Below are positions 17,560 through 27,350 of a stretch of 64,000 bases of DNA, one piece after another. This stretch comes from Anaerotignum sp. GTDB lineage: Bacteria; Bacillota; Clostridia; Lachnospirales; Anaerotignaceae. The stretch covers positions 1 to 64,000 of the forward strand of contig NZ_DAOUQB010000001.1 of assembly GCF_030625865.1 (NCBI RefSeq), in the 5' to 3' direction. A model generated the notes under the pieces. The model was not told where the DNA came from. It saw only the letters and a list, made by a program, of their open reading frames with translations, and made no database searches. A program made the translations under genes and the position numbers. How positions within the stretch are numbered: the first letter of the stretch is position 1; each line of letters opens with the position of its first letter.

Positions 17560-18369
17560 ATGAAAGTTACAGTATTAATGGATAATCATACAAATATCGA
17601 TGTTTATTATCTGGGTGAACCTGGAGTATCTTATTGGATTGAGACGGAAGGGAAAGCTTTTCTATTTGATGTTGGCTATTCCTCTGCGTTTTTGAAAAAT
17701 GCTTCAGATATATCCATTGATGTGACAAAGGCGGATGCCATTGTTCTTTCCCATGGACATAATGACCATACCAGGGGGCTGAAATCATTAGTGGATGTTT
17801 GCCAAGGTGAAAAACCAAAGGTAATATGCCATCCCCATGCCCTGATACCCCGTTTCTTTGATGGGCTTTCCATTGGATGTCCCTTTGACAAAAAAACAAT
17901 GCAAGAGCATTTTTCCCTTTTTGAAACAACAAAACCTTATTGGCTTACGGAAAAGCTTGTTTTTCTTGGGGAGATTCCCAGAGAGATTGGATTCGAAAAG
18001 CCGTATCCTATTGGCATATTGGAAGAAGAGGATGGAGCGAAGCCGGATATGATTTTGGATGATACCGCGTTAGCTTATAATACGGATGAGGGAATTTATA
18101 TTATTACAGGCTGTTCCCATGCAGGGATTTGTAATATTATTGCATATGCAAAAAAAATACTGGGAAAAGAAAAGGTGTTGGGAATCTTAGGAGGTTTTCA
18201 CCTTTTTAACATCAATCAACGTACGAAAGAAACAATTTCCTATTTAGCAAAGGAACAAATACGAGATTTGTATCCTTGCCATTGTACGTCTTTTCGGGTA
18301 AGAGCCGCTTTGGACAAGGAGTGTCCGGTGGAAGAAGTAGGCGTTGGATTGGTTTTGAATTGGGAATAG
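17560..18369 (+). CDS. MBL-fold metallohydrolase
   Basis: A 269-residue metallo-beta-lactamase-fold hydrolase. The metal motif is 'SHGHNDHTRGL' (HxHxDH, around residues 64-74), with further ligands in 'GCSHAGICNI' and 'LGGFHL' and a final 'PCHCTSF'. This pattern fits the subgroup often annotated as RFA-P synthase-like or, in anaerobes, generic dinuclear hydrolases. The substrate is unknown. It lies 6 bases before the M20 amidohydrolase gene, so the two hydrolases are one transcript. Confidence 0.85.
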   Translation: MKVTVLMDNHTNIDVYYLGEPGVSYWIETEGKAFLFDVGYSSAFLKNASDISIDVTKADAIVLSHGHNDHTRGLKSLVDVCQGEKPKVICHPHALIPRFFDGLSIGCPFDKKTMQEHFSLFETTKPYWLTEKLVFLGEIPREIGFEKPYPIGILEEEDGAKPDMILDDTALAYNTDEGIYIITGCSHAGICNIIAYAKKILGKEKVLGILGGFHLFNINQRTKETISYLAKEQIRDLYPCHCTSFRVRAALDKECPVEEVGVGLVLNWE

Positions 18370-18381
18370 GAGGAAATGGGA

Positions 18382-19641
18382 ATGCTTACAAAAGAAGAAC
18401 TATTTTCGTTTATTGAGAAGGAGAAGCAGGCCATTTTCCAACGAGGTGAGACATTTTTTCATTGTGCTGAATTGGGTTTTAAAGAAGTGGGAACGGCAAA
18501 AAAAATAACAGATTTATTGGACGAATGGGGTGTTTCCTTTCAAAAAGAGGTTGGGGTTACCGGGGTGATTGCAACCATTGGTAGGGGAGACGGTTATCAT
18601 ATTGCCTTTGTGGCAGATATAGATGCATTACCAAGAAAAGACGGTATGGGGAATATTCACTCCTGTGGACACAGCATACAGACTACCATGGCTCTGTCTG
18701 TTTTAAAGGCGCTGAAGGATTCAGAGATTATGGAGCAGACGGATTGCAGGGCTAGTTTTTTCTTTACGCCTGGGGAGGAGTATATTGATTTTAAGTATCG
18801 GGATGAATTGATTGCTGCTGGAAAGCTGGAATTTCGTTCGGGTAAACAAAATATGATTGCTTTAGGATGTTTTGACGGTGTGGATTGTGTGCTTTCTGCC
18901 CATGCCAATGGGGATGAGGGAACAAAATTTGATGTAGGATCCACATTGGCGGGCTTTATGGCGAAGAAGGCAGTTTTTATTGGTCGTGCTGCCCATTCCG
19001 GTGCTGCCCCTCATTTGGGGCGAAACACTTTGCATGGGGCAAGCTTAGCTATGAATGCGATTTCTTTTTTGAAAGATCAGTTTGCTCCGGAAAAAGGATT
19101 GCGTTTAAATCCGGTTTTGACGGAATGTGGCGGGAGTGTAAACGTAATTCCTGATCGTACTGTTTTGGAAACCTATGTAAGAGCCAATGATAATGAAACA
19201 CTGTTTGAGGCTTGCAAACGTGTGGATAGTTGCTTAGAGCATTGTGCAAAGGCGTTGGAATTGGAGTGTTTTATTACAAACACTACGGGGTATTTGCCTT
19301 TAAAGCAGTCAGAGAAACTAAACAAAACAGTAAGAGAGAACATGCTTTTATTTTGTGGTCCGGAAGAAATCGTGGAAAATCCTGTTTCGGGAGCATCCGG
19401 AGATGTAGGAGATTTAAGCTTTTTAATCCCTACAATTCAGTTTGGTTTTTCCGGAATAAAAGGTCGGTTTCACGATGATAGTTTCGAAGTTTCGGATTAT
19501 GAAAATTGTTATCTTACTTCGGCAAAGATTATGCTGGGGACAATTTACGACTTGTTGAAAGAAAAAGGTGCCAGGGCATATCCCAAGGAATATAAACAAA
19601 GAAAAAAAGATTATCTTTGTATGTTGCGTCGAAAAGATTGA
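18382..19641 (+). CDS. M20-family amidohydrolase / aminoacylase
   Basis: A 419-residue member of the M20D group (IAA-amino acid hydrolase, aminoacylase, N-acetyl-diaminopimelate deacetylase). It has 'ADIDALPRK', 'HSCGHSIQTT', the catalytic Glu pair in 'TPGEEYIDF', and a dimerisation domain starting 'AAHSGAAPHLGRN'. It probably removes an acyl or amino-acid group from a small amide. The ATG at 18382 is preferred to 18376 because AGGAGG is 8 rather than 2 bases away. Confidence 0.85.
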   Translation: MLTKEELFSFIEKEKQAIFQRGETFFHCAELGFKEVGTAKKITDLLDEWGVSFQKEVGVTGVIATIGRGDGYHIAFVADIDALPRKDGMGNIHSCGHSIQTTMALSVLKALKDSEIMEQTDCRASFFFTPGEEYIDFKYRDELIAAGKLEFRSGKQNMIALGCFDGVDCVLSAHANGDEGTKFDVGSTLAGFMAKKAVFIGRAAHSGAAPHLGRNTLHGASLAMNAISFLKDQFAPEKGLRLNPVLTECGGSVNVIPDRTVLETYVRANDNETLFEACKRVDSCLEHCAKALELECFITNTTGYLPLKQSEKLNKTVRENMLLFCGPEEIVENPVSGASGDVGDLSFLIPTIQFGFSGIKGRFHDDSFEVSDYENCYLTSAKIMLGTIYDLLKEKGARAYPKEYKQRKKDYLCMLRRKD

Positions 19642-19778
19642 AAAAGGGCGGAATATTATAACAACCTTAATATTTTTGAAAAGATTTTTTGCGGATGAGT
19701 ATGTTATAGTAGAGTTAGAACGCCCGAAGTGGCAAAATTTTAGGATAAAAGATATAAGTTGAATGGGGGCATTTACTT

Positions 19779-22421
19779 ATGAAAAAATTTTTAGCGGTGG
19801 CAATGGCCACATCTTTAGTGTTTGGAAGCATGGGTGTAACTGCTTTTGGTTCTGTATTTTCGGATATTAATGCAGCTCCGTGGTCAGGTGCAAAAAAGTA
19901 CATTGATGAAGCACAATCATTGGGATTGATGAATGGTTATACTGAGAATGGAAAAAAGTATTCCAAGCCCAAAAATAATGTTACATTATGTGAATCTGTA
20001 CAAATGATTTACTCTATTATGAAGGTACACACCAAACAGGATGTATCCTCCCAAGAGGTTACAAAATGGACACCTGTAATGAGTGCCTATAACATTCCAA
20101 CATGGGCTTATAACGCGACAGCTTATGCCTTGGAAAACAAAATAATTGAAAATAGTGATTTGACAAAATTGAAAGATGGCACACAATATGCAACCAGAGA
20201 AGAAGTTGGATTAATGTTTGGTAAGGCACTAGGTACTATTTATACTGTTAACAACAGTGCAACCCTTTCTTATGGAGATAAATCTAAAATTTCCAGCGAT
20301 GCAGTGCCATATTTGGCTCTTTTGAATAGTAAAAATATCATGGTAGGGGACACGAATAATAATTTTAATCCCAAAGCCAAAATAAATCGTGCAGAGATGG
20401 CAGTGTTATCTGTTATTACATATAACAATTTGGATGGTTCGGCTACTACGACACCGACTGCCCCAGCTTCGGGCACGGTAACAGGAACAGTCATTAACAG
20501 TATGATAATGGCGAATGGCGATATCTTTTTAAGTGTAAAAGCCAATAGCGGTGAAGGTGTAAATGTATTTGGCAAAAGCAGTTCTGTGAAGGTGACTTAT
20601 GATAAAGAAACCGTTTCCTTAAAGGATATTGGAACGGGGGATAATGTTACCATTACATATAATAAAGAAAATTTAAGTGCAGTAGTCATAAATAAATCCG
20701 TAAATGGTATTATTACCAACAAGACCTTCACATTGAAAGACTTAACAAGCAGCAAGATTACCGTAAAGGATGGCAGTAAAGAAGAAGTATACCGCTTGGA
20801 TGATGATGTTAAGGTTACAATTGCTGACAAAAAATCCACTGTTTCTAATTTAATTGATGAAATGGAAGATTATGAGTACAACGTAACGCTGACCTTTGAC
20901 AAATCAAACTACGTTACAAAAATTGAAGCAATGAGCAGCAAAGATAATCCACTTACGGGTGATCTTACCTATATGAACAATTCAAAATTGACCATAGAGG
21001 TTGGCAGCAAAGATTATGATTATCCCCTTTCCGATGATGATGTTAAGGTAAAATTTGATGGGAAAACAGTTCTCTTTTCCAGGCTAATGAGTGATTATAA
21101 AAAGAATAATTATAAGGTTACTTTGAAATTGGATAGCAAAGGCTATGTTACCAATATTGATATTGATTTCATGGAAGATGAAACGCATGGAACGCTGGAG
21201 TTCCTTAACACTCGTCGTCTTGAATTAAGTGCAGCAGGCGAAACTATCGGTTATTATCTTGATGACGATGTGGATGTTGAGATTGATGGCAAGAAAAGTA
21301 CACTTGCAAAATTAAAGGATCAATATGAGGATAATCCTTACCGCGTTTCTTTAACGGTGGATCGCGATGATGTCGTTACAGAAATTTCTGCTACAACAAA
21401 AAATTCTGCTGTATCAAAGGGAACATTGAAGGAAGTGACATCATCTAAAATTAAAATTACAGTGGACGGTAAGAATTATGAATACGATTTGGACGATCCA
21501 ACTGTTAAAATTGATAAGAAGACGGTATCCTTCTCTACATTTAGAAGCAGCTACAAGGATTATGAATATGAAGTTGAACTGGGCTTTAACAGTAAAGGCG
21601 ATGTTACGGAAATTACAGGGAAAAATAAAGATGCCACCGAGGGTATTCTTAAAAATATTGAGCCTAAAAGAGATACAATTGAAATACGTGCTGGTGGTGT
21701 GAATTATACTTATGATATTGACGATGATGTTACTGTAAAGCTGGATGGCAGCAGTTCCACCGTTTCCAAATTGGATTCTGCTTTTGAGGATGCTTACAGT
21801 CATGACGAAGAAATAGAAGTTAAGCTGACCTTGAATAGCAAGGACGATGTAACAAAAATAGAGGCTGATTGGGTAGAGGATTCCGATGATACGGAGAAAG
21901 GTACCCTTAGGGACATAGGATATTTTGATATTACGATTAGGAAGGACTCCAAAACCAAGACCTATGATTTTAAATCCGGAAATGTAACTATGACACTAGA
22001 TGGAAAAAGTGCCGATAAAGGTGATTTTGATGACGCACGGCATGACTTGGACAGCAATGAGGTAATTACAGTAACCCTTTATTTGAACTCTGATGATAAG
22101 GTCACCAAGGTAGTGGCAAAGATTGAGGATGAGGATGAGGATAAACCGACAAAAGGTAATTTAACCAGTGTATCAACTTCAAGCGGCAGATTGAAAATAG
22201 AGGATAGCTCAGAGGATGAGTATACATGGTATGCGAAAGACAGTGTAAAAATATATTATGATGATTTGGGCAGTCACTATGACGAAAGTGATTATGATAA
22301 TGATCTGAGCGGATTGAAAAAATTCTTGGGAAAATGCAAGGATAGAGATGATGACTGCTATGTAAAATTTGAAGTTAATAGCAGTGATAAAGTAACAAAA
22401 ATTACGGCTACGGATAAATAA
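19779..22421 (+). CDS. Secreted SLH-domain surface protein with eight tandem repeats
   Basis: An 880-residue exported protein. Residues 1-23 are a signal peptide. Three SLH domains follow (about 25-80, 95-150, 163-215) that would hold it on pyruvylated cell-wall polymer, with motifs such as 'FSDINAAPWSGAKKYIDEA' and 'INRAEMAVLSVI'. A short Thr/Pro linker (220-232) leads into about eight repeats of 74-89 residues rich in Asp and Lys. There is no catalytic domain. This may be the S-layer protein or an abundant surface protein. Transcription seems monocistronic: a TATAGT -10 lies at 19705 without a clear -35, and a strong terminator follows. Confidence 0.9.
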   Translation: MKKFLAVAMATSLVFGSMGVTAFGSVFSDINAAPWSGAKKYIDEAQSLGLMNGYTENGKKYSKPKNNVTLCESVQMIYSIMKVHTKQDVSSQEVTKWTPVMSAYNIPTWAYNATAYALENKIIENSDLTKLKDGTQYATREEVGLMFGKALGTIYTVNNSATLSYGDKSKISSDAVPYLALLNSKNIMVGDTNNNFNPKAKINRAEMAVLSVITYNNLDGSATTTPTAPASGTVTGTVINSMIMANGDIFLSVKANSGEGVNVFGKSSSVKVTYDKETVSLKDIGTGDNVTITYNKENLSAVVINKSVNGIITNKTFTLKDLTSSKITVKDGSKEEVYRLDDDVKVTIADKKSTVSNLIDEMEDYEYNVTLTFDKSNYVTKIEAMSSKDNPLTGDLTYMNNSKLTIEVGSKDYDYPLSDDDVKVKFDGKTVLFSRLMSDYKKNNYKVTLKLDSKGYVTNIDIDFMEDETHGTLEFLNTRRLELSAAGETIGYYLDDDVDVEIDGKKSTLAKLKDQYEDNPYRVSLTVDRDDVVTEISATTKNSAVSKGTLKEVTSSKIKITVDGKNYEYDLDDPTVKIDKKTVSFSTFRSSYKDYEYEVELGFNSKGDVTEITGKNKDATEGILKNIEPKRDTIEIRAGGVNYTYDIDDDVTVKLDGSSSTVSKLDSAFEDAYSHDEEIEVKLTLNSKDDVTKIEADWVEDSDDTEKGTLRDIGYFDITIRKDSKTKTYDFKSGNVTMTLDGKSADKGDFDDARHDLDSNEVITVTLYLNSDDKVTKVVAKIEDEDEDKPTKGNLTSVSTSSGRLKIEDSSEDEYTWYAKDSVKIYYDDLGSHYDESDYDNDLSGLKKFLGKCKDRDDDCYVKFEVNSSDKVTKITATDK
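20472..22418 (+). repeat. About eight tandem protein repeats of 74-89 residues
   Basis: Approximate units by residue: 232-308, 310-391, 393-469, 471-546, 547-620, 621-705, 706-791, 792-880. Each begins 'G-x-L-x-x-h', continues with 'I-x-V-x-x-x-x-Y-x-h-D-D-D-V-x-V-x-h-D-G-K', a Ser/Thr-rich turn with a short helix, and ends 'V-T-L-x-h-N-S-K-x-x-V-T-K-I-x-A'. The first is the most degenerate. DNA identity between units is low, so the repeats are old. Confidence 0.8.
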
Positions 22422-22477
22422 GTTTGCCCAAAGAATCATGGGAAATTAAAACAATATATCATGCTATAGCGGAAAAA

Positions 22478-22508
22478 GGCTTGTAATCCATAGGATTACA
22501 AGCCTTTT
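22478..22508 (+). terminator. Terminator of the SLH gene
   Basis: GGCTTGTAATCC (22478-22489) pairs perfectly with GGATTACAAGCC (22493-22504) across a 3-base loop, then TTTT. Confidence 0.9.
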
Positions 22509-22587
22509 ATATGTAGAAGTACCTTAAATTAATTTTTATTTTTCTTGCAAACCAAACCTGCAATGGATGCGTAGGTTTATAAGGATA

Positions 22588-22654
22588 TTTGTCGTAAAAA
22601 AAAGTACGATACCTCCAGCAATTGACAAAAAAAGCAGTCATATTTTCCTACAAT
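22588..22654 (+). promoter_or_regulatory. Spo0A-type promoter of spoIIE
   Basis: TTGACA (22622-22627) and TACAAT (22649-22654) are separated by 21 bases, too long for ordinary sigma-A use. The same spacing is known for B. subtilis spoIIE, which needs Spo0A~P. A 0A-box-like TTTGTCGTAAA lies at 22588-22598, and the -35 region read on the other strand is TTTGTCAA, also 0A-like. Confidence 0.7.
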
Positions 22655-22676
22655 AGGGAATATGGAGGGAAGAGTC

Positions 22677-25079
22677 ATGGAAAAAACAGAAATCGTATTA
22701 GAACGAGTTATCCAAGAACCGGTGGTGTCCAGGGAGACACCTTTTGCTAGGGAACGATTACCTAAGTTGATACACGGCAAGGATATATTGAAGTTTGTGC
22801 TGTTATGTGTGATGGGGGTCTGCTGGGGAAAGGCAGAAATGCTCCACATACTACGTCCCATGGGGATTGCATACATATCTTTATTTTTCGGGGAGGGAAT
22901 TTTATTTTGGGGCGCATTGATTTCCGTTGCGGCCGGATGTATTGTAGATATTCCTTTAAAGGCAGGAGCGGCACTAGCTGCTGCATGTGCAATCCAACTG
23001 ACATTGGGGAGGTTTGTAGAACGGGATGAAATGTTAAAAAAGGCACTTCTTGGGGCGTTTGCTATGGCATTGGCGGGGATTTTTTTAGCAATCAGCAAAG
23101 GAGGTTTAACCTTTTATTTTGCAGTTGCGGGAATGGAAAGCGCTTTGTCCGTAGGTCTCTCCTTGCTTGCACAAAAAGGTGTTATGTTTCTGTGGGAGAA
23201 AAGAACGGTTTCCATACCCAGTCGAGAAGAAACCTTGGGCTTGGTGTTTCTGCTGGGAGGAGCGTTGGCGGGACTTTCCACAATGGAGGTGCCGTATCTG
23301 GAACAAGGATTGCTTCCCTGTCTTTTGGCATATTTCGTGGCTGCTTGTGCTTGGCGCGATGGAATGGGCGGAGGTGCAGCAGCGGGGATATTGTTTGGAC
23401 TCTTACTGTATCTTTGCAGCGGTGTAGATTTGTTGTTTTTCACGGTTCTTGGTGTGAGCGGATTGATAGCAGGTTGTCTCAAGGATATGGGACGCTTTGC
23501 ATTGGTGTTGACCCTTATTATTACCCCGTTGTTGTTTTTGTTTTATGCCAGCCCTTCTTTGGTAGCGCCATTGTGGGCAGGGGGATGGGCATTGGGCGCA
23601 ACAGCATTTCTACTTACCCCTAAAAAATGCCTTGTATGGATGACAGGAAACTTATGGGAACAAGAGGGTAGTAAAGATAAATATATTAGAAAAAAGGAAT
23701 TGCTGGAGGAAAGGCTTATGGGCTTTTCCCAAGCATTTTCTGCATTGGCAAAAACCTTTGTACACCAAGAGGAGGTGCAGGAGAAAAAGGATGTCTCTAA
23801 ACTGGTGGATACCATTGCGGAGAAGGCCTGTCAAGGCTGTGGTATGGCGCACTATTGTTGGAATGAGGAATTATATCGTACTTACAGTATGACGTTTTCT
23901 GCCCTATCCCACTGTGAGGAGAAAGGCTGTGTTACTCTATCTCAATTGCCGGAGCCCTTTCGACAAATGTGTGCAAGAGGAGATCTGTTTGTGGAAACGG
24001 TAAATAAGGCTTATGACGGCTATCGAAGAGATCGCCTTTGGTTGGGACGATTGGCAGAGTGCAGGGAGCTGGTGGGTCAGCAAATGACAGCGGTAAGTGA
24101 TATTTTATTAGGTCTTTCTGACCAGCTTGAAGTCGGCTATGTTTTTTTAGAACAAGCTGGACAAATGTTAAAGGAGGAATGTGCAAAGGAAGGCATTCGT
24201 TTGCGAGACGTTCGCGTAGTGGAGGAAAAAAACAGATATGGCAGGCAAGTGCAAATTTCCTTCCGTGGCTGTGGATGCCGAGGCATATGTAAAAGTAAAT
24301 TATTGCCTTTGGTAAAGCGAACAATGAATCGTCCTATGGTTTTAAAAGATGGAAACACCTGCCATTGCCAGAAGGATGGGATATGTACGCTCTGCTTTAC
24401 GGAGGTTCCCGCTTTCAGTTTGACAACGGCCACAGCTTTTTCTTCGGCAGCGCAAAATCAGCCCATTGGCGATACCACGGCTTTTTTGGAGACGGACAAG
24501 GGGATGGCTCTTATGGCGTTATCTGACGGTATGGGACAGGGAAAGAGTGCGGCTGAAGAAAGCAGAACCGCCATTGAACTACTGGAACAGTTTACAGAGG
24601 CAGGGTTTGAGCGAGATTTGGCGGTGAAAATGATAAATTCAGCACTGTTATTGAGAAAAGGCGAAGAAACCTATGCAACCCTTGATATTTGTGCCGTTGA
24701 CTTATTTGATGGCAGAGCGGAATTTATCAAGCTGGGAGCTGTTTCTTCTTACATAAGCCGAGGCGGGCGTATTTTGACGGTAACAGCCCACACCTTGCCG
24801 GCAGGGATATTGCAACAAGTGCAAATAGTAAAAAATGAAATGCTTTTAAAAGATGGAGATATCCTTTTTCTCTTATCTGATGGAATTACGGAGGCATTAG
24901 GTGGCGAAAACGTTACAGCCGGATGGTTAAAAGATAAATTAGAAAAATTTCCATTAGCCAATCCGCAGGATGCGGCGGAATATATTCTGAAAGAGGCGGA
25001 AAAAGAAAGGAAGGATGGTGCAAAAGACGATATGACTGTTTTGGCAGGGCGATTTTGGAAAAAAAGAAAAAGTGCTTAA
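22677..25079 (+). CDS. spoIIE: Stage II sporulation protein E
   Basis: Membrane phosphatase that dephosphorylates SpoIIAA and so releases sigma-F in the forespore; it also acts in polar division. The 800-residue protein has an N-terminal cytoplasmic tail, about ten membrane helices (residues about 35-310), a middle regulatory region with a cysteine-rich patch, and a C-terminal PP2C-type phosphatase ('LMALSDGMGQGKSAAEES', 'LLSDGITEALGG', 'KDDMTVLAGRF'). The ATG at 22677 is chosen since GGAGGG precedes it. A terminator follows, so the gene is alone. Confidence 0.97.
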   Translation: MEKTEIVLERVIQEPVVSRETPFARERLPKLIHGKDILKFVLLCVMGVCWGKAEMLHILRPMGIAYISLFFGEGILFWGALISVAAGCIVDIPLKAGAALAAACAIQLTLGRFVERDEMLKKALLGAFAMALAGIFLAISKGGLTFYFAVAGMESALSVGLSLLAQKGVMFLWEKRTVSIPSREETLGLVFLLGGALAGLSTMEVPYLEQGLLPCLLAYFVAACAWRDGMGGGAAAGILFGLLLYLCSGVDLLFFTVLGVSGLIAGCLKDMGRFALVLTLIITPLLFLFYASPSLVAPLWAGGWALGATAFLLTPKKCLVWMTGNLWEQEGSKDKYIRKKELLEERLMGFSQAFSALAKTFVHQEEVQEKKDVSKLVDTIAEKACQGCGMAHYCWNEELYRTYSMTFSALSHCEEKGCVTLSQLPEPFRQMCARGDLFVETVNKAYDGYRRDRLWLGRLAECRELVGQQMTAVSDILLGLSDQLEVGYVFLEQAGQMLKEECAKEGIRLRDVRVVEEKNRYGRQVQISFRGCGCRGICKSKLLPLVKRTMNRPMVLKDGNTCHCQKDGICTLCFTEVPAFSLTTATAFSSAAQNQPIGDTTAFLETDKGMALMALSDGMGQGKSAAEESRTAIELLEQFTEAGFERDLAVKMINSALLLRKGEETYATLDICAVDLFDGRAEFIKLGAVSSYISRGGRILTVTAHTLPAGILQQVQIVKNEMLLKDGDILFLLSDGITEALGGENVTAGWLKDKLEKFPLANPQDAAEYILKEAEKERKDGAKDDMTVLAGRFWKKRKSA

Positions 25080-25173
25080 CAGTGAATAAAAAATTGAACA
25101 TTAGTTCATGCTAATAGAGTGAAATTTTTCCTTGGTTAAGATAAGTAAATATAATTGATTTTATTGGGTTGGC

Positions 25174-25212
25174 AAAATCTCTCCTGGTTTTTCGAAATCG
25201 GGAGAGATTTTT
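25174..25212 (+). terminator. Terminator of spoIIE
   Basis: AATCTCTCC (25176-25184) pairs with GGAGAGATT (25201-25209), followed by TTTT. Confidence 0.8.
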
Positions 25213-25367
25213 CGTTTTAAATGGGTTGGATTAAGTAAAACGCATCAGGTTATTGCTATTTCCCCAAATTTCATGTAAAGTGAATACATATTTTTATTGA
25301 TGAAGCTGGGAAAATTTCTGTTTTTATGGACAGGGGTTATCTGAAATTTTGTTTGGGGGCTTTCGGC

Positions 25368-26732
25368 TTGGAACATAAGGTTTGGTGTACAATTAAAGAA
25401 TTTCACATGTGCCCGCAGGGTGCCAATATTGTGGTTGGTGTATCCGGCGGTGCCGATTCCGTTGCGTTGTTGCACATATTAAAGGGCTTTGCATCTTCGG
25501 AAAGCTGGAACATAACCGCAATCCATGTGCACCACGGTTTACGAGGAGTAGAGGCTGACCGAGATCGAGATTTTGTGGAGGGAATTTGCCGTAAATGGGA
25601 AATTCCTTGTAAGATATTTTACTTTGACGTGGCAAAAGAAGCCCAAAAAAGAGGCTTAGGTACAGAAGAAACAGGGCGCTTGCTTCGTTACGAAGTTTTT
25701 GATAAGGAGAGAAAAGGCGGAGTTGTAGCTGTTGCCCATAATAAAAATGACCAAGGAGAGACGGTTTTGATGCGTCTTTGTCGAGGTGCTGGGGGTGCAG
25801 GATTGGCGGGAATTCGACCTGTGCGGGATTATATTGTGCGCCCGTTGCTATTTTGCACAAGAAAAGAAATTGAGGAGTATTGTGAGGAAAATGGCCTGCA
25901 TTATTGTCAGGACAGTACAAATCAAGAAAATATTTATACCAGAAATCGGGTTAGAAATGAAATACTACCTCTATTGGAGGAAATTTATCCAAGAGCAACA
26001 GAACATATTGCCCAAACTGCGGAAATATTAGCGGAGGAAGAGAAATATTTGCAGGGGCAAGCCAGAGCTCTATATTACGAGGCTTTGGAAAGCGCGGGCA
26101 AAGACGAGGTGACCCTTAAGGTAAATGCATTAATGGATATGCATAAGGTAATGCGGAAAAGAGTTTTCGCAATGGCTTTTCGGAAATTAGGGGCCAAAAA
26201 AGATGTATCCTCCATTCATTTTGAATTACTGGAGGGGCTTATGAAGCAGGAAAGTGGTAAGAGCTTGAATTTACCGAATAAAATTCATGTGAGGAAAAAT
26301 TATGGTGTGTTAACTATAAAAAAAGAGGTAGAGAAAAGCAAAGGATTTTCCTATTCCTTGCCCTTGGATCAGGAAATCTTTGTTGGGGAAGCGGATTTTT
26401 TTGTGCGTGCTTGGGTTTGTACAGAAAAAAAAGCAGAAAATAGAGAAGATTACTGTACGAAAGTATTTGATTATGATAAAATAGGCTGTGCGATTTTTTG
26501 TCGAACCAGACAAAAAGGCGATAGCCTTGCCATTGGAAACGGACGAAAGAAGCTGAAAAATTTTTTGATTGATGAAAAAATTCCCAGAGAAGAGCGGGAG
26601 AGTTTACCTCTGATTGCCTTTGAGAATGAGATTCTTTGGGTAGTGGATCAGCGGATTTCGGCGGCTTATCAGCCAGATGAGGAAACAAAACGGTTTTTAA
26701 CAGTTCAGATACGGAGGTTCGTTAGGGAATGA
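25368..26732 (+). CDS. tilS: tRNA(Ile)-lysidine synthetase
   Basis: Attaches lysine to C34 of tRNA-Ile(CAU) so that it reads AUA; essential. The N-terminal PP-loop ATPase has 'VVGVSGGADSVALLHIL' and 'AVAHNKNDQGETVLMRL'. The TilS middle and C-terminal tRNA-binding domains follow, ending with 'FLIDEKIPREERE'. The start is taken as TTG at 25368, where the family N-terminus begins and GGGGG lies 8 bases upstream; the ATG at 25326 has no ribosome binding site. The product has 454 residues. It overlaps hpt by 4 bases (ATGA). Confidence 0.93.
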   Translation: MEHKVWCTIKEFHMCPQGANIVVGVSGGADSVALLHILKGFASSESWNITAIHVHHGLRGVEADRDRDFVEGICRKWEIPCKIFYFDVAKEAQKRGLGTEETGRLLRYEVFDKERKGGVVAVAHNKNDQGETVLMRLCRGAGGAGLAGIRPVRDYIVRPLLFCTRKEIEEYCEENGLHYCQDSTNQENIYTRNRVRNEILPLLEEIYPRATEHIAQTAEILAEEEKYLQGQARALYYEALESAGKDEVTLKVNALMDMHKVMRKRVFAMAFRKLGAKKDVSSIHFELLEGLMKQESGKSLNLPNKIHVRKNYGVLTIKKEVEKSKGFSYSLPLDQEIFVGEADFFVRAWVCTEKKAENREDYCTKVFDYDKIGCAIFCRTRQKGDSLAIGNGRKKLKNFLIDEKIPREERESLPLIAFENEILWVVDQRISAAYQPDEETKRFLTVQIRRFVRE

Positions 26733-27259
26733 AAGAAAGAGTAGAAGTTATGATCAGCGCTGAGGCAATCAGCAAAAGATTAGAAGAAATGGCCGAGCAG
26801 ATTTATGAAGATTTTGGCGGCGAACAGGTAGAGTTGGTTTGTGTATTAAAGGGAGCCGTTGTGACCTTGACAGAGCTTTCTAAGAGACTGAAAATGCCCG
26901 TTACTATGAGCTTTATGGATGTTTCCAGCTATGGCAATGGCACCGAAAGCTCAGGTAAAATCAAGATTTTGCGTGATTTGGATGAAGATATTTCAGGTAA
27001 AAATGTTCTTTTAATTGAAGATATTATCGACAGTGGTAGAACACTGAGCCATTTGAGAGAGCTTTTATTGAAAAGAGAACCAAAAACATTTAAGATTTGT
27101 ACTCTTCTGGACAAGCCTGACAGACGTGTTGTTGATGTGCCTGTTGATTATGTCGGTTTTACCATTCCCGATGCATTTGTTGTTGGGTATGGCTTAGATT
27201 ATGCTCAAAGATATCGTAATTTAAATTATGTAGGTGTATTGCACTTTGACGAAGAGTAA
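26729..27259 (+). CDS. hpt: Hypoxanthine phosphoribosyltransferase
   Basis: Salvages hypoxanthine and guanine to IMP and GMP using PRPP. The 176-residue protein has the PRPP loop 'VLLIEDIIDSGRTL', the flexible loop around 'DVSSYGNGTESSG' and the base-binding 'VDYVGFTIPDAFVVGYGLDY'. The order tilS-hpt-ftsH is widely conserved in Firmicutes and appears intact here. The gene overlaps tilS by 4 bases and ends at a terminator before ftsH. Confidence 0.97.
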   Translation: MKERVEVMISAEAISKRLEEMAEQIYEDFGGEQVELVCVLKGAVVTLTELSKRLKMPVTMSFMDVSSYGNGTESSGKIKILRDLDEDISGKNVLLIEDIIDSGRTLSHLRELLLKREPKTFKICTLLDKPDRRVVDVPVDYVGFTIPDAFVVGYGLDYAQRYRNLNYVGVLHFDEE

Positions 27260-27269
27260 GTAATAAAAA

Positions 27270-27306
27270 AGAGGAGTTTTCTGCGAGGAACTCTTCTTCT
27301 TTTTTT
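27270..27306 (+). terminator. Terminator after hpt
   Basis: AGAGGAGTT (27270-27278) pairs with AACTCTTCT (27289-27297) with one wobble, followed by T-rich sequence. It separates tilS-hpt from ftsH. Confidence 0.75.
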
Positions 27307-27350
27307 GTAGGAAAAAGAGTTGTTTTTGGTTAAACTTTTCTAATCCTTCG

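Noticed and set aside
20472-22418. CRISPR-like or DNA-level repeat array
   Set aside because: The repetition is at protein level with divergent codons; there are no identical direct repeats with spacers.
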